Of a DNA stretch of 64,000 nucleotides, positions 11,046 to 23,167 are shown piece by piece. The position numbers and the translations under genes were made by a program. Each line of letters starts with the position of its first letter. Within the stretch, counting starts at the first letter, position 1. The notes under the pieces are model-generated. The model had not been told where the DNA came from. It made no database searches and was given only the letters and a program-made list of their open reading frames with translations. This DNA is from Caprimulgus europaeus (Eukaryota > Chordata > Aves > Caprimulgiformes > Caprimulgidae): positions 31,252,037 through 31,316,036 of the forward strand of contig OU015525.1 in NCBI GenBank assembly GCA_907165065.1, given 5' to 3'.

Positions 11046-13380
11046 AAAGAGTTTCTGTTCCAGTATTAACTTTTGGTGTCTCTGCCTTATGAGCACAGCT
11101 TGCATATCTACTTAATGTAACTGTCTAAATGGGATTTCCTAGGGGCTTTTTTTCAGTATTATTTTAGTTTACTTAGGACTAAATTGAAAAATAAACTAAG
11201 ATATTCTTCATTTTCCAGGGCTTATAAGTTCAGCTGGTTTCAAATGGATTGGCAAGAGCAGCTCCAGGTTCTCCAGTTTACAACTAAAGTTTAAAATATT
11301 GTCAGATTGTTTTGTCCAAGCTGCACAGAAGGCTTACAGACTAGATCATGCTCTCTGATGTTCCACAGGGAAGAACATTCTCTTCTCCAGAGACTTCAGT
11401 TCAGGTGTGTTCCCAGGTCTTGCTGGGATGCTGAGAGTTCTAGCACGTTGTATGCAGTAAAGTCACTGCCAGATTTTATCTTCAGGTTAGGAGTGGGTAT
11501 GGAGGTACCTTAGCTTCTGTGCCTATGCTCCTGATAGCCTAATCCTGCAGTATTTTAAAAAATAAGGAGTCAGGGTTTTAATGAAGAGGTCTTTACAAAA
11601 TACTGTTAGATGCCAAAAAGTATTAGTCACCAAAAACCCTGATATCTGCAGTGAAATATAAATGATGCTTTGCCAAAACACTTAGTCACCACTTCTCACC
11701 AAGGGATGCTTAAATGCCTAATTTAATCTTTTTGTGTCCAGCCTTTTTGGCTGAAGTTTTGTTTGTTTTGCTTCTGAAGTAAAACCACATTTCTTCACTG
11801 TGCTGAGGAGAATGTGTGGATGTTCCTCTTTTGGTTGAAACAGCAGAAGTTTGCTTTGCTTTCTGGCAGTTCTTTGCTGGTGCTTGTAGTTTTAAGGTTG
11901 TGATGGAAAATAACTATGGACAATTAAAATCCTAAGTATGTGGGGTTTTTGAAAGTTAATGCAGATTTAATAAAGGTAAGAATGAAAATGTAACCGTTGA
12001 CTTCCTTCATCCTCTTCTAGGCAAAAAGAGCTGTTTTCCTTTGCTTTTTCAAATCATAAAATCCGAGTTTTTTCCCCCCTAATTTTAAAGTTTTGGTGGA
12101 AAAACTTTCAGTGCTCACTGTGCTCTTCATGAATATTGATTTGGTACTCCATATTGTATTCTTGTCCCTTCTCCTGCTTTCTTCAAAACTTACCTTTAAA
12201 AAGACAAGTACAGATGCTATTTATGTTTATTCCAAAACTATATATTTTGAGGTTTGCTGCAATTGAAGGTGCAATTAAAATCATTACTTGGGTATGGGCA
12301 GAAATTAATTAATATAATATCTGCTGGAATTTTTATTTATACTCATATTTCTTTTACTGGACTGTAGGTATTAAGTAATTAATGTTAGAATGTATTAGAA
12401 TCCTTACAACTAAAGTAATTCCCTTAAAGAATTCAGGTCGTTACACAGTGTAAGCTGGTGTGCAAGTGCTATCTTTACAGAAATAGGGCCTTGTAGTGCT
12501 CTTAGCACAGGAGCTGATTCATATGAAGCTTTTTATAAATATGTTCTTGTTTACTAGCAGGGAAGCTTCCAGTTTACTTCTTGACTGCTTTCAGAGCTTG
12601 CTCTCCTTTTGTGACTTTGCAGTCATTAATCCTAGATTTTTCCCTAAATCAGTGTTTTTATTTCTACTTTGAGTCACAGATCCTCCTTTTATACTTTTGC
12701 CTTGGACTATTTTCCTTCAGTATTTTTATTAAATAACACAAATCTTGCTTTTGTTTCAGCTTTATACAGTAGTTAATCTTCAAAACCCTTTGTTAGCAAA
12801 AAGTTTATATTAGTTCTTCACTTTTATCTGTTTGTATGGAATAAAATGGAAAAGTCTCTTGTTTAAAGGAAATTGAAACCAGAAGTCTTTTAACGTAGAT
12901 TTCAATTGTTCAAAAATTGTTCCAGAATTGTGAAGACTACTAATTCTTGAATTAATGTTCAGTTGTACTACGTTTACAAAGCAGAGTTGATTTCACAGGG
13001 GATGAAATTTTAGCTTGTTGCATTCATTTGAGTAAAAAAATAGCAAAAGTATATTAGAGAGGAATTTGGTAAATGAACTGCATGAATCTCTATGACCTGT
13101 TACCCTAGTAATGCCTACAACAACTTTAAATATAATTCCTGGGATTTAGGCTTATATCTGAGTAACAGTGAAAATACTTAGTAGTTACAAGGTATGGAGA
13201 ATTAAGGTCTGGTGGGCTAGTAGGTAGCAATGAACTTTTTTCAGGTTGCTGGTTGAAGTAGGTGCCTTATCAAGTATGTGCCTGGTCAGGGAGTAGCTTA
13301 ATGTGTTAGGTTGTGGTTTAATACTCTTTATATCAGGCTCCCAGGCTTCTCTGTTTCCTAAATGAAATAATAAGTGTTGA
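11046..13380. other. Intron sequence without recognisable features
   Basis: AT-rich intronic DNA. No exon, RNA gene or clear repeat seen. Confidence 0.6.
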
Positions 13381-13384
13381 AAAA

Positions 13385-13505
13385 GATCTCTGGTCATCTA
13401 TTCAGACTCCTTGCTCCAAGCAGGACAAACAGGTCGAGTTGCTCAGGGTCTTTTCCAGTCAAGTTTTGAGTATCTCCAGGCCATCATGCCTTTAGCTATT
13501 GTGGC
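13385..13505 (-). repeat. CR1 LINE fragment (minus strand)
   Basis: ctggtcatctattcagactc, then ttgctccaagcaggacaaac, gagttgctcagggtcttttc and gagtatctccaggccatcat follow, in order, the reverse complement of a CR1 3' end. It is short and diverged. Confidence 0.7.
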
Positions 13506-14221
13506 ATTGGCCTAACTTGTTATTGCAAATCAGTTTTCCCATTTTGTTGTTTTGTGTAACTGACTTTGGGCAGAAAAGTCTTTCTGGCTATTGCTGACAG
13601 CGCTGAGGAAAACAACTTTGCTAGTGACAGAGAGCTGCATTCTTTGCATGCTGCTTAATGTTAATGTGTCGTTCACCCCGTAATTGTAGCAGTCAGATGA
13701 CCAATCTTCCACCTTGATTCTCCATGTTTCACCCCTATCTCTCACATTCCAACATGCATGCTACTTGCCTTTGCAAGCACACACAAAACACAAAGCTAAG
13801 GTTTTAAAGACATATCGCTCAGTGGGTGGGATAGGACCACCCTGCTCGTATAGTCATGGACTTTACTGCAGTGTCTTATGTTCCTTCATTGGAGTTACTT
13901 CTTTCATTTGGATCTTACTGAGGTTTAAATCTATGACTTTTTTCCACTCTCTGGTTAATATATATCATCTTGCAGAGCATTCTGTTGTTGAAAGAGCTAC
14001 AGTTTCTTTGTTGAACTATGCACACAGAAAGTGGAAGGCATCCAAATATTTGTGAAAAAAATTAAAACCTAGAAATTAGAAAGAAAATCAAACAGGTTAG
14101 GCACTTAAGAAGGAGGAGGGGGGAAAAAAGCATTTATACTTCATGTACTTGAAAAGAATGTGCCCTTTGTGCTTCTGAATTTTGTAATATTCTCCAATTT
14201 TTGCAACTTGACATGTTATTA
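13506..14221. other. Intron sequence between CR1 fragment and LTR
   Basis: AT-rich, with one copy of the LTR target duplication (TATTA, 14217-14221) at its right end. No gene recognised. Confidence 0.6.
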
Positions 14222-15343
14222 TGTGGTGGGTTGACCCTGGCCAGAGGCCGGATGCCCACCAAAGCCCACTCTATCACTCCCCCTCCTCAAATGGGCAGGG
14301 GGAGAAAATTATAACGAAAAGCTCGTGGGTGGAGATAAGGACGGAGAGAGATCACTCACCAATTACTGGCACGGGCAAAACAGACTCGACTTGGGGGAGA
14401 AAAACAAATTGACTTTATTACCAGTCAAAATTAGAGGATAGTGAGAAGTAAAACCAAATCTTAAAACACCTCCCCCATCCCTCCCTTCTTCCCGGGCTTA
14501 ATCTCTTTCCCGATTTCCACCTCCTCCCCCCAGCGGCACAAGGGGGACAGGGAATGGGGTTGGGGTCAGTTCATCACACGCTGTTTCTGCCGCTCCTTCC
14601 TCCTCAGGGGGAGGACTCCTTCCCCCGCACCAGCATGGGGTCCCTCTCACAGGAGACAGTCCTCCACCAACTGCTCCAACGTGAGTCCTTCCCATGACTG
14701 ACAGCTCTTCACGAGCTGCTCCAGTCTGGGTCCATTCCATGGTGTGCAGTCCTTCAGGAAGGGACTGCTCCAGCGCGGGTCCCCCACGGGGTCACAAGTC
14801 CTGCCAGCAAACCTGCTCCGGCGTGGGCTCCTCTCTCCACGGGCTACAGGTCCTGACAGGAACCTGCTCCAGCGCGGGCTTCCTGCGGGGTCACAGCCTC
14901 CTTCGGCATCCACCTGCTCCGGCGTGGGGTCCTCCACGGGCTACAGGTGGTCATCTGCTCCACCATGGACCTCCATGGGCTGCAGGGGGACAGCCTGCTT
15001 CACCATGGTCTTCACCACAGGTTGCAGGGGAATGGCTGCTCCGGCACCTGGAGCCCGTCCTTCCCCCTCCTTCTTCACTGACCTTGGTGTCTGCAGAGTT
15101 GTTTCTCTTACATCATCTCTCCAGCTGCAAAGTGTGCAGCTTTTTTTTTTTCTTAATTATGTTATCACAGAGGCGTTACTGATTGGCTCGGCCTTGGCCA
15201 GCGGCGGGTCCGTTCCTGTAGCCCCTGGCATTGGCTGTGTCCGGTCGGACATAGGGGAAGCTTCTGGCAGCTTCTCTCACAGAAGCCACCCCATGTCCCC
15301 TCCCCCACTGCTACCAAAAACCTTGCCACGCAAACCCAATACA
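14222..15343 (-). mobile_element. Solo LTR of an ERVL-type endogenous retrovirus
   Basis: The element runs TG...CA with related ends (TGTGGTGGGTT on the left; TGTATTGGGTT when the right end is read on the minus strand) and is flanked by a perfect 5-bp duplication, TATTA, at 14217-14221 and 15344-15348. A 5-bp duplication is typical of class III (ERVL) elements. It is oriented on the minus strand: a CCAAT motif lies at 15182-15186 (ATTGG on +), an AT-rich TATA-like patch at about 15143-15165, and a poly(A) signal AATAAA at 14414-14419 (TTTATT on +). The left half contains a tandem array. No gag, pol or env sequence is present, so this is a recombination-derived solo LTR. The family assignment rests on my recollection of common neoavian LTRs. 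Confidence 0.88.
14655..15050 (-). repeat. Tandem repeat array inside the LTR
   Basis: The core ctgctccrgcgygggtcc and variants recur at about 14663, 14718, 14768, 14812, 14864, 14911, 14955, 14998 and 15033, a period of about 42-55 bases. Each core is followed by a variable linker such as ccacgggctacagg. The repeats are imperfect. They give long spurious open frames on both strands. Confidence 0.75.
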
Positions 15344-15348
15344 TATTA

Positions 15349-18300
15349 ATGCATTTTCTATCACAGCTGCGTGGCCAACACTCCTTGAGAATCAGAAAAG
15401 TACAGTAGTTAATGAAGTATGTTGCTCTGTTATCTTACTGTCTTACTGTTTTTCTGTAGTGCTGCTGTGGGCAATCTGGTTAAGGAGATTTAGAAATCAT
15501 GGAATATCATTAAATGTCTTTGAAAGCTTGAGAGAAATTACTGTTTAATTAGACCTCCTGTATGTTATGCAGAAAACTGGAGAAGATACTGTATTTTAGC
15601 TCACTCTGTTTCTAGGCTGTCCACAAAACAATCCTCGTTGGCAGTAACTGATGGTGTCTCTTTAGGACATATACTTAAATTAGATATTTGTGCTCTTGAG
15701 AAGTTCCTCTCCAGGAAGCAGAATGGAGAACACTGCAGAGTTGTAGACCTGTGATAGAATTCAAACAGATTCCTGGTAACTTCTTGGAAAACTGTCCACA
15801 GTGAAGAATGGCCAAGGATTTCTGTGCACATTAGCATCTGTATCTCACCAAGTTTAATCTCCGTTCTAGGAAGGAATTAGCACATCAGTCTGTGTAAGGC
15901 TTGCACTTGTGCATTGTGTACAGAGATTATTTCACAGGCAGGTTTGCATATGAGAGAATTTTGTATCTGTATTTTTTCCTGCAAGGGAGATAAGAGAGGG
16001 ATGTTATTAAGTAGAACGGACCTTTTTTAGGTGATAAAACTAGGAAATCCATAGGATCTTAGTGTACCCATCTTCATGATGTGGAGATAAAAATCTTACA
16101 AGCAACAAGGTTTTTTTTAGGGTAGAGAGCCTATGGTGGTGTGTGCCATCGTATGAAGGCAGCAAGAATGAGGTGAATGGTATTTAATGAGTGTAATTGC
16201 CAAGAGATGGAGGAATTCACAGCGAATTATATATTGCTTAAAAAAAGGTCAGTGTTGTTCAGTGTGTTCAGCTGATGCCATCTTTCTAGATAATTTGAAA
16301 ATATTTAATTCTAACCAAACTCAAAATTTATTTTGATCCTCTGGACCTAGCTCAGGCTTTTTCCCGATGGCCTTTATATACAAAAAGACAGTTCTGTTGC
16401 TGGAAAGGGATTCTTTAAATTAGTTCAAACCATAGGTAGACTTTCTCATATCCTGTTGAAATATGAAAACAAATCTGCTCTTTGCCTGAAACCTGAACTT
16501 AGCTGTGGAGTACATGTGCATTAGCCTAGAGATGATCACATCTGCATGCCTTTGGTGGCTTTTGTTTGTTTTCCTTAGACCAGTTTTCTTACTAGTTTGC
16601 CTTGCTATAAAGGATATCTGAAAATATTCTGGGATGAAAAGGTAGTACTTCTTATCATACTGCCATGGTCTTATCTTTGACCTTGTCTGCAGGCATTCTC
16701 ATGCTCTCCTTCATTCATCCTGATACTTACCTGTTCCTTTGATCTAGTTTGGAAACTAGACCAACAGGAAACTGTCCTTACAAGAAGGTGAATAGCTTTT
16801 GTTTGATACATTCCTGAAACGGGCTTATTCCAGGCTAGGACAAGTTTTGGTGGTAGCATAAAAGGGGCAAGAGTTCTGTCTGGAAGGGAGTAGAGAGGGC
16901 AGGATGAGGCATGGCAGTGCCAGCTTGGTTGGTTTAAACACTTACAGACCTGTGTCCTAAATTAAGAAAACTTAACAGAATTTTTGGAGGACCCCAGATG
17001 TTTTTCAGATGTTCAGTCTCATAGATGGAGCAGGTAAAGCATTTAGAAGGATGATGTATTCCAAAACACCAGTTTCTGAAAAGCCAGCATCTTTGCCAGT
17101 TGATGATCCTGTGCTTGTGTCTCTCTTCAGTGTCATGTATGCTGACCTTCTGTGTTTATATTATGTGTGTTTCTTAAGTCCCTGGAGGCATCCTCCCTTA
17201 ATAATGTTAACTCTTACTTGGGAAAGTTGTTTTCATATGTATCACTCAGCTGCTCCATCTGAGGGACTGAGTGCCCACAGGAAATCCTCTGCTGTGAGTG
17301 TTCCTGCCGTCACTTTCTGGATGATTGTTTTCATTGGCATCATCTTCCTCGGAGAAATCGAGTTAGGTCAGGTCTGAAGGTTGGAGAAATGGGATAGTGC
17401 TGGTTAGGGAAGGAGGGAACTGAATGTTTGTCTCAATGGATAGAGTAGTTAACTGTGGACTTGGTGTTGAGCAATAAAGTGTAACTAAAATACTATCTTT
17501 GAAAACAATGTTTATGAGCATACAGGATGATGGAAACGTGTTTGTTACTTTACAGGAGCAAGCAGTTGAGTTCCAAGGCAATAGTGAGAAAATCAGTGGA
17601 AGACCACTGAATTTTGCACTTTGTTGTACCTCAGTTTCCATTACAACAGGGTTTGATATTGCAATATGAGGATTGATTTATAATCTCCTGCCCAGATGGA
17701 GTAATTTTGAGGGGATGTTAATTTTTAAATATTTACTTTTGGCTTATGGCTCATACGTGGTTTTAAAATTGCATCTAGATTGCTGCTGCCCACTCCATTT
17801 ATATGATAAAACCCATTTAAATATTTCCTCTTATTGCTTCCACTATTTTGCCTTTACTCTTGGAGCACTTACAAGTGCATCCTGTATAATTAATTTTCAT
17901 GTATTAGAATTTAGACTGCATTGTGAAATTCAAACAATCCTGTTTGAAACCTTATCTGATACTAGCTTTCCTGTGTAAAATCTTACTGCTCTGGTTTTGG
18001 TTTGCCATCGCCAGCCAGTTTCTTTTCGTGGGGGAGTGTGTGTGTGCATGCACGTGTGTGCATGTTGCACTTTGTTGAGCCCTTGTCCTTGGAATGCTGT
18101 GTTTAACAGTTCCCATTTCTGAAGCAGCAAATTTACCATGTGTCAGATCTCTAGCTTATAGTTCCCGAGGCTGTGTCATGTCAGAACAACCCGTGCTGTT
18201 TGTGTCTTCCAGCAGAGCTGGAATGCAAAGCTGTCTCTTGTTTTGACTTCCCCAAGAATAAAAGTTCCAAATGTACAAGTGTTAGATCAGTCCTGTGTAT

Positions 18301-18720
18301 GCTTTCTACTTTTGCTGCTTTGGCAAAATGATTTTGTTCTTTAAAATAAAGATTTAATAAAGATTCATTATTGCATACTTGCATGAATAGCTGCAAGGTA
18401 CTAATTCTGTTTTGATTTTCACTGAGGAGATAACAAAGAGATGAGAGAAGTCCTTTGCAGGAGTATCTACTGGTATTGAGAATGCATTTTTAAATCAACT
18501 TACCTAACCAATAGTGGAACTGGCAGATGTTTTCAGAAGATTAAAAGTCTTATGTTTTTGTGTGACTGAATTAATGAAAGCTTTATCTTTAATGTGCAAA
18601 ATGTTTGGGGTTGGAGAAATATACCAGATATTTCCTTAGAAGTTTTACTGAAAATGCACTGGACACATAAAATCTTTAATTCTAATTAAGTGGATAAAGC
18701 CTTTTTGTATGTCACAAGTT
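15349..18720. other. Intron sequence without recognisable features
   Basis: AT-rich intronic DNA with a short TG-rich patch at about 18036-18065. ORFs 17009-17377 and 17363-17641 (minus) show no recognisable protein. No gene found. Confidence 0.6.
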
Positions 18721-18782
18721 TAATTTAATTCCTTCTTCAGATAGCGTTTTTTGTGAAAAAATATTTATTTATTTGTTTGTAG

Positions 18783-18964
18783 GTTCGTTCAGAGAAGTCA
18801 GAATCCTTTGCATCCATGTTGAGACGCTCTCCTTTAATTCAGATGGGACCTGCCAAAGATAAAATTGCCATTGGTCGAATATTCCATGTTGTAGAAGATG
18901 ATCTTTATATAGATTTTGGTGGCAAGTTTCACTGCGTGTGCAAAAGACCAGAAGTAGATGGAAA
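18783..18964 (+). CDS. MRPS28: MRPS28 exon 2 (bS1m core domain)
   Basis: This 182-bp exon encodes 60 codons plus two bases. It contains [20 protein letters not shown], then [20 protein letters not shown] and [11 protein letters not shown], which closely follow the vertebrate MRPS28 core (human [20 protein letters not shown]). The acceptor is tttgtag at 18776-18782 and the donor AAA|gtaagt at 18965. This region is the S1-like beta-barrel portion of the small mitoribosomal subunit protein bS1m, which takes part in the 28S subunit for translation of mitochondrial mRNAs. It starts in phase 0, matching exon 1, and ends with two bases of a split codon. The remaining C-terminal exon (YQKGTRVRL-like in human) was not found in the window. 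Confidence 0.96.
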
Positions 18965-19476
18965 GTAAGTAATAAACTTATGGTAAGTGATTAACGTGTG
19001 TGAACCGTTAGGTACCGAGAGGCTTAGCTGCTTGGACTTGACCATCTTCTGGACTGAGCTGGGATAGTTCATATGGATTTTGTGGTTTAAACTATGGAAG
19101 TTAACATATTGTACAGAATGAAGGTATGATCACAAACAGATCTGCATAGCTCTGCATTGTCTTGAATGCAAATTCCTTTGCAAGTTTGCATTATTGCTAT
19201 TTACATTATTCCAATTTGTGATGACCAGATGAAGTTACCGAGTGCTTTGTCACTGAGGAAAGGGTAAATTGTTATCATTTGAGTTGTTAAGACAAGTGCT
19301 ATTTATTGAAATACTTGGGAGTTTTGTGAATATGGAATTTTAATCTCATGGAAATTGTAAGCCTCCTTACATGGGAACTATCTGTGCTAAATATATATAC
19401 ATGAGGTGATACACTGGGGAGTTTGGACGTTATTTGCGGTAATACAGTTCGTAATAGATGTTCAGTGCTAATGTGG

Positions 19477-19558
19477 TCCATATCGTAGAGGAAGGTTTTA
19501 TATAGATTCTGGTGGTATGTTTCACTCTGTGTCCTAAACTAGAACAACTGTGGTGGAA
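19477..19558 (+). pseudogene. MRPS28: Decayed partial copy of MRPS28 exon 2
   Basis: Positions 19479-19534 align with exon 2 positions 18880-18936, the part encoding [19 protein letters not shown]. The best block is about 32 of 38 identical bases (tttatatagatt, then tggtgg, then gtttcact, then gtgt). Over about 57 columns I count roughly 43 matches. One base is missing relative to the exon, and an in-frame TAG follows, so it cannot encode the protein. There is no acceptor at the equivalent place and no gtaagt donor. Weak similarity continues to about 19558. It looks like an old local duplication of part of the exon, about 515 bases downstream of the real one. A degenerate processed copy is less likely given the location. 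Confidence 0.7.
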
Positions 19559-20405
19559 CTAGAACAGTTGTGCTGGGGAATGCAGTAGTTAAAGAAATAA
19601 AATATAAGCAAGCAATGAATTCTAGTGAAAATCACATTTATAAGCTTTCTAAACTGTCTTTAGCACCATATGATTATGTGTTATTAAAAATATCTTGTCT
19701 GTTTAATTTGTCTCCAGGTTGCTTTAACAGTTTTTAATATGTAGGCAAAATACCATGGTTTTGAATTCATAACATCAGAATGTTTTAGTCCATCTCTTTT
19801 CCCTCTTTTTTCCTTCAAAGAGGAGAAACTTCTTTGTTAATCTGCAAAATCACTGTCTAAAACATTAAATATGGTTTCTGTGATAAACAGTTCTGAAACA
19901 TTTGATTTTTTTAATAATCACATGTTTGTGCGCAGGTTTGTGGTAGCGCTTTATCAGAGCATTTGTGTACTCAACTTGTGGTTTTTGACAGGTGTATGAT
20001 TTTCAAAGCAAATGTGATTGATGGCCCAGGATAAACCAAGTCCTTTGTGCCCATCATATTTGGCAGCAAGTGAAGGTTTTCTTAGCCTGCTGCTGCTGTG
20101 GTGGCAAAGCCCTTGTTGCTCTTTGTGTCTCTTACCGATTATAGATTGAGATGAGCTTTACCATTCCCAGTCCCATCCTCGCATGCCTAAGGAATGTTTC
20201 TATATTCATCTGAGTCTGTGACCATTCATTTTGTTTTTGTGATAGAGTTTAGACTGAAGCAACCTGTTCAGCTGAGCCAGCCTTCTGCCAGGCCTGCTTG
20301 ACTTTGCATATTGGAGAAGACCCTTCTAAAGCATTGAGGAGTTTGTCCTTGTAGATCAATGGCCTCTTCCAGGCACCTTTTCATGTCAGGACAGCTGCTT
20401 GTCTA
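19559..20405. other. Intron sequence without recognisable features
   Basis: AT-rich; no gene or repeat identified. Confidence 0.55.
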
Positions 20406-20409
20406 CTCT

Positions 20410-20995
20410 GAATAAACCAAAATCTGCTGTCCTGAAGTCCAGATCTCTCTTCTGTCACTTATCTTTCTCACTTTCCTTCAGTGTTTAAGCTCTGTCATTG
20501 ATCACTGCAGCGAAGGCTGCCATCAGCTACCATGTTCCCAAACAACTCTTTCCTGCCCGTGAGTAACATGTCCAGCAGAAGACCTACCCTAGTTGGCCAG
20601 TCGCCTCTGGGGAAAAAATGTCACCAGGGCACTCGCCCTAGATTGCTTGCTCTCCTCTGTGTTTGTTTTGCTTGAGTAGACATCAGGACATTTGAAGTCC
20701 CCCATGAGAATCCAGGCCTGCAATCATGAGGTGGTTTCTGGTTGTTTGAGTGAGGCTTCATCCACTCTCTTTTCTTGATCAGACAGCCCATAGCTGACAT
20801 CCCCCATGATGCTATCTTTGGTCTCTTCTCTGTTCTGACCCATGGCTCTCATCTGTCTCCTTGCATGGTTCATAGCAAGGCTACATGCCCTCATGCCCCT
20901 TGCTTGCAGTGCAGCCTCCTTTACTGTGCACTGTGTTTGCTTGTGTGCTTCCCCACGGGCTTGGGGAGCAGGAAACTTTGTGTGTTGTCTTCAAA
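20410..20995 (-). repeat. CR1 LINE fragment, ORF2 endonuclease region
   Basis: On the minus strand, about 20480-20600 reads DWPTRVGLLLDMLLTGRKEL followed, after a short gap, by a GSLRCSDQ-like motif. This corresponds to the CR1 endonuclease stretch PTRxxxLLDLxLTN ... GSLGCSDH. Nearby gacttcaaatgtcctgatgt (minus) matches the NHPDI motif region, and cctgatcagg-like sequence at about 20776-20790 matches YRPPDQ. Frame breaks show it is an old, inactive piece. The ORFs on + (20775-21002, 20842-21024) are shadows. Confidence 0.75.
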
Positions 20996-23167
20996 TCCCT
21001 AAATACAATTCATTCACCCTGTGAGTGCTGAGCCCAGCGCTCGCTGTTTCCTTGTGTGGTGTTAGTATCTCATTGTGTCATGCTGCTCTGGAATACTTGG
21101 GTGACAAGACAAATTGGGGGGAAAGTAATGAAATACATCTTCCTAAAAAAGCTCACAGGCAGACAAGTGTCTTTCCACTCCTTCCTTTCTCTCATCTTTC
21201 TCCTAGTGCTGTATGTCTTTTCTTCCAGTGCATATTGTGGTGGTACAGTGGGAAATGAGGCCCAAGGAAGCTGTTGTTGGAGCAGATGCTTCAGAGTGAG
21301 TCAGTTGTCCATTGAGTGCTGGGAGCGTAAGCCTGGGGCTCAGAGAATCTAGACCAGTTATATTTTTGACTGCCTGTAATGATGAAGACAAGCAGATCCA
21401 CTTCAGGCTTATTTATACTTCCCTCTCACTGCTTTTGAGTGGGAGTGGAGAGAGGGAAATTAACAGCCTGGGCATTTTAAATGAAATAAATTTTGAAACT
21501 GAAGGCAGTAGTTCACAAAATTGTACAGAGAACATTTACAACGCTGAGGATGTAGTGGCAGTGGAAGTAGTGGTGCTGCTACTCTGTGTCTAATGGACTT
21601 GGAGCTTTCCTTTGAGATGTAGGTGACTGATTCAAATCCCCATTTTCCTCAATTCAGTCCAGGAACCTGAATTTGTCTCTGATTTCTTATATGTGTAAAT
21701 GTTATATGGACCTGATTCTCTAAATTTGTGTAAGAAAATAAATAATTTAAATCTTGCAACCTTTTCCCAATTTATTGTGTTCCTGGAATTTTCTAAAATT
21801 TGCCTGTATTTAAAAAAATTTGCAGTCACAGGCAATCTTGTGTTCTTTTGTTTAGCTTGTAGCTAGCTAGTAATTAGGTCCTGTGTCATATAATGTAGTT
21901 GTATTAGTTCGTTTCTAACTGGGATTTGTAACATAAAATTTGCAGAGTACTTGTGGAATCAAAAATACACATGGAAAACTGCAGTCTTAGCTAGCTGTGT
22001 ATATCATCAATGACATTCAGGTGCTGCTGAGTTTGGATCTCTCTGCTTATGAAAAAGTAGTGGGAAGACTTAGGCCTTTGCTTGTACAATTGGTTTAATC
22101 TGCTTCAGTAGTACAGACAGCAGCTCGTTGATTTACGGCGCAGTTTGCCTTATCATAACGAATATCATCTTTTCACACACTGGCCTCTTAGTAAGTGTGA
22201 AGACTTAGAGACTTTTGATGGACACTGACTTCTCTTCAGAAGGCAATTACTGCTTTTGATCACTGGAATAAACATCAAATTCTAGTGAGAGAGTATCTTC
22301 TACCAAAGCTTGAAAGTAACTGGGTAGAATTTGCTCAGTGTATTTTGATCTGTACAGCTTACACTGGTGACTGCAGTAAAACTTTGTTACTGTTATTTCT
22401 GTTAATTCACTTTATGACCTGCATGTAATCAGTAGAACTGTTTACTGTTTTGTTTGCAAAATGTTTGTTGTTTTGGCCAAGGAGAAGAATGGACATTTTA
22501 ATTTAAAGATAACAGCTGGTTTCTTGAAGGCCATCAGTTCAGGACAGAAGAACCAGATTTAATCTTCAGACACAGAAATTCATTATAGCATTTTTATTGA
22601 GTCGGTCTTGAGAGCTTTTCTAGTACCTGGATTCCGATGCTGATCATTTGTTTTACTGTATTGTCTTTTCAGGTATTTGCCAACTCCTCCAAAATATTAG
22701 TTTAGCATCTTTAAAGGAAAGAAACCCTCTCTTTTGCCATTTGTGTAAGGAGATATCTCCTCGAGGACATATGTTTTTGATATTTCCTTGGTCATTTGAC
22801 TTTTTCTCACCAGAACTCAACTGTTTTTATGATACATTTTTTTCTTGTATAATGTCCTTTGCTTTTCAAAAGTGCTAGAAGTTACTTGAAAAGAAACAAA
22901 GATTCTACAAGAAGTTCTCATCTGTAAAGCTTGTTCTCTTAAACTACTCAGCCCTGATCCTAACAGCTGTGATTCATGGCGTGTACAAGTGAAAGACCCT
23001 GTACTGCTACCACCGTGTGGCCATAAGAAAGGATTCCATCCTTAAGACTGTCTTGGCTAAAAGAGCAACTACAAAAAAAGGTGTCCCTTGCTTGAAAAAT
23101 TGGAAGTAGCTACATAAATACATTTTTTAATCAGTTCTTCTGAAGTGAACTTCAACTTTTTTAAAAC

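Larger units (their letters stand above)
4411..18782 (+). other. MRPS28: MRPS28 intron 1
   Basis: A 14.4-kb intron from gtgagg at 4411 to the acceptor tttgtttgtag ending at 18782. It carries CR1 fragments near 10.4-11.0 and 13.4-13.5 kb and a solo LTR at 14.2-15.3 kb. I recognise no other exon. Its ORFs, such as 6249-6728 minus and 10113-10382 plus, have no family resemblance. Confidence 0.75.

Noticed and set aside
14498..15349. ORFs up to 201 codons in the LTR
   Set aside because: They read through the tandem array and have no resemblance to retroviral proteins.
17009..17377. 122-codon ORF on + strand
   Set aside because: No family resemblance and ordinary intronic composition; expected by chance among many frames.
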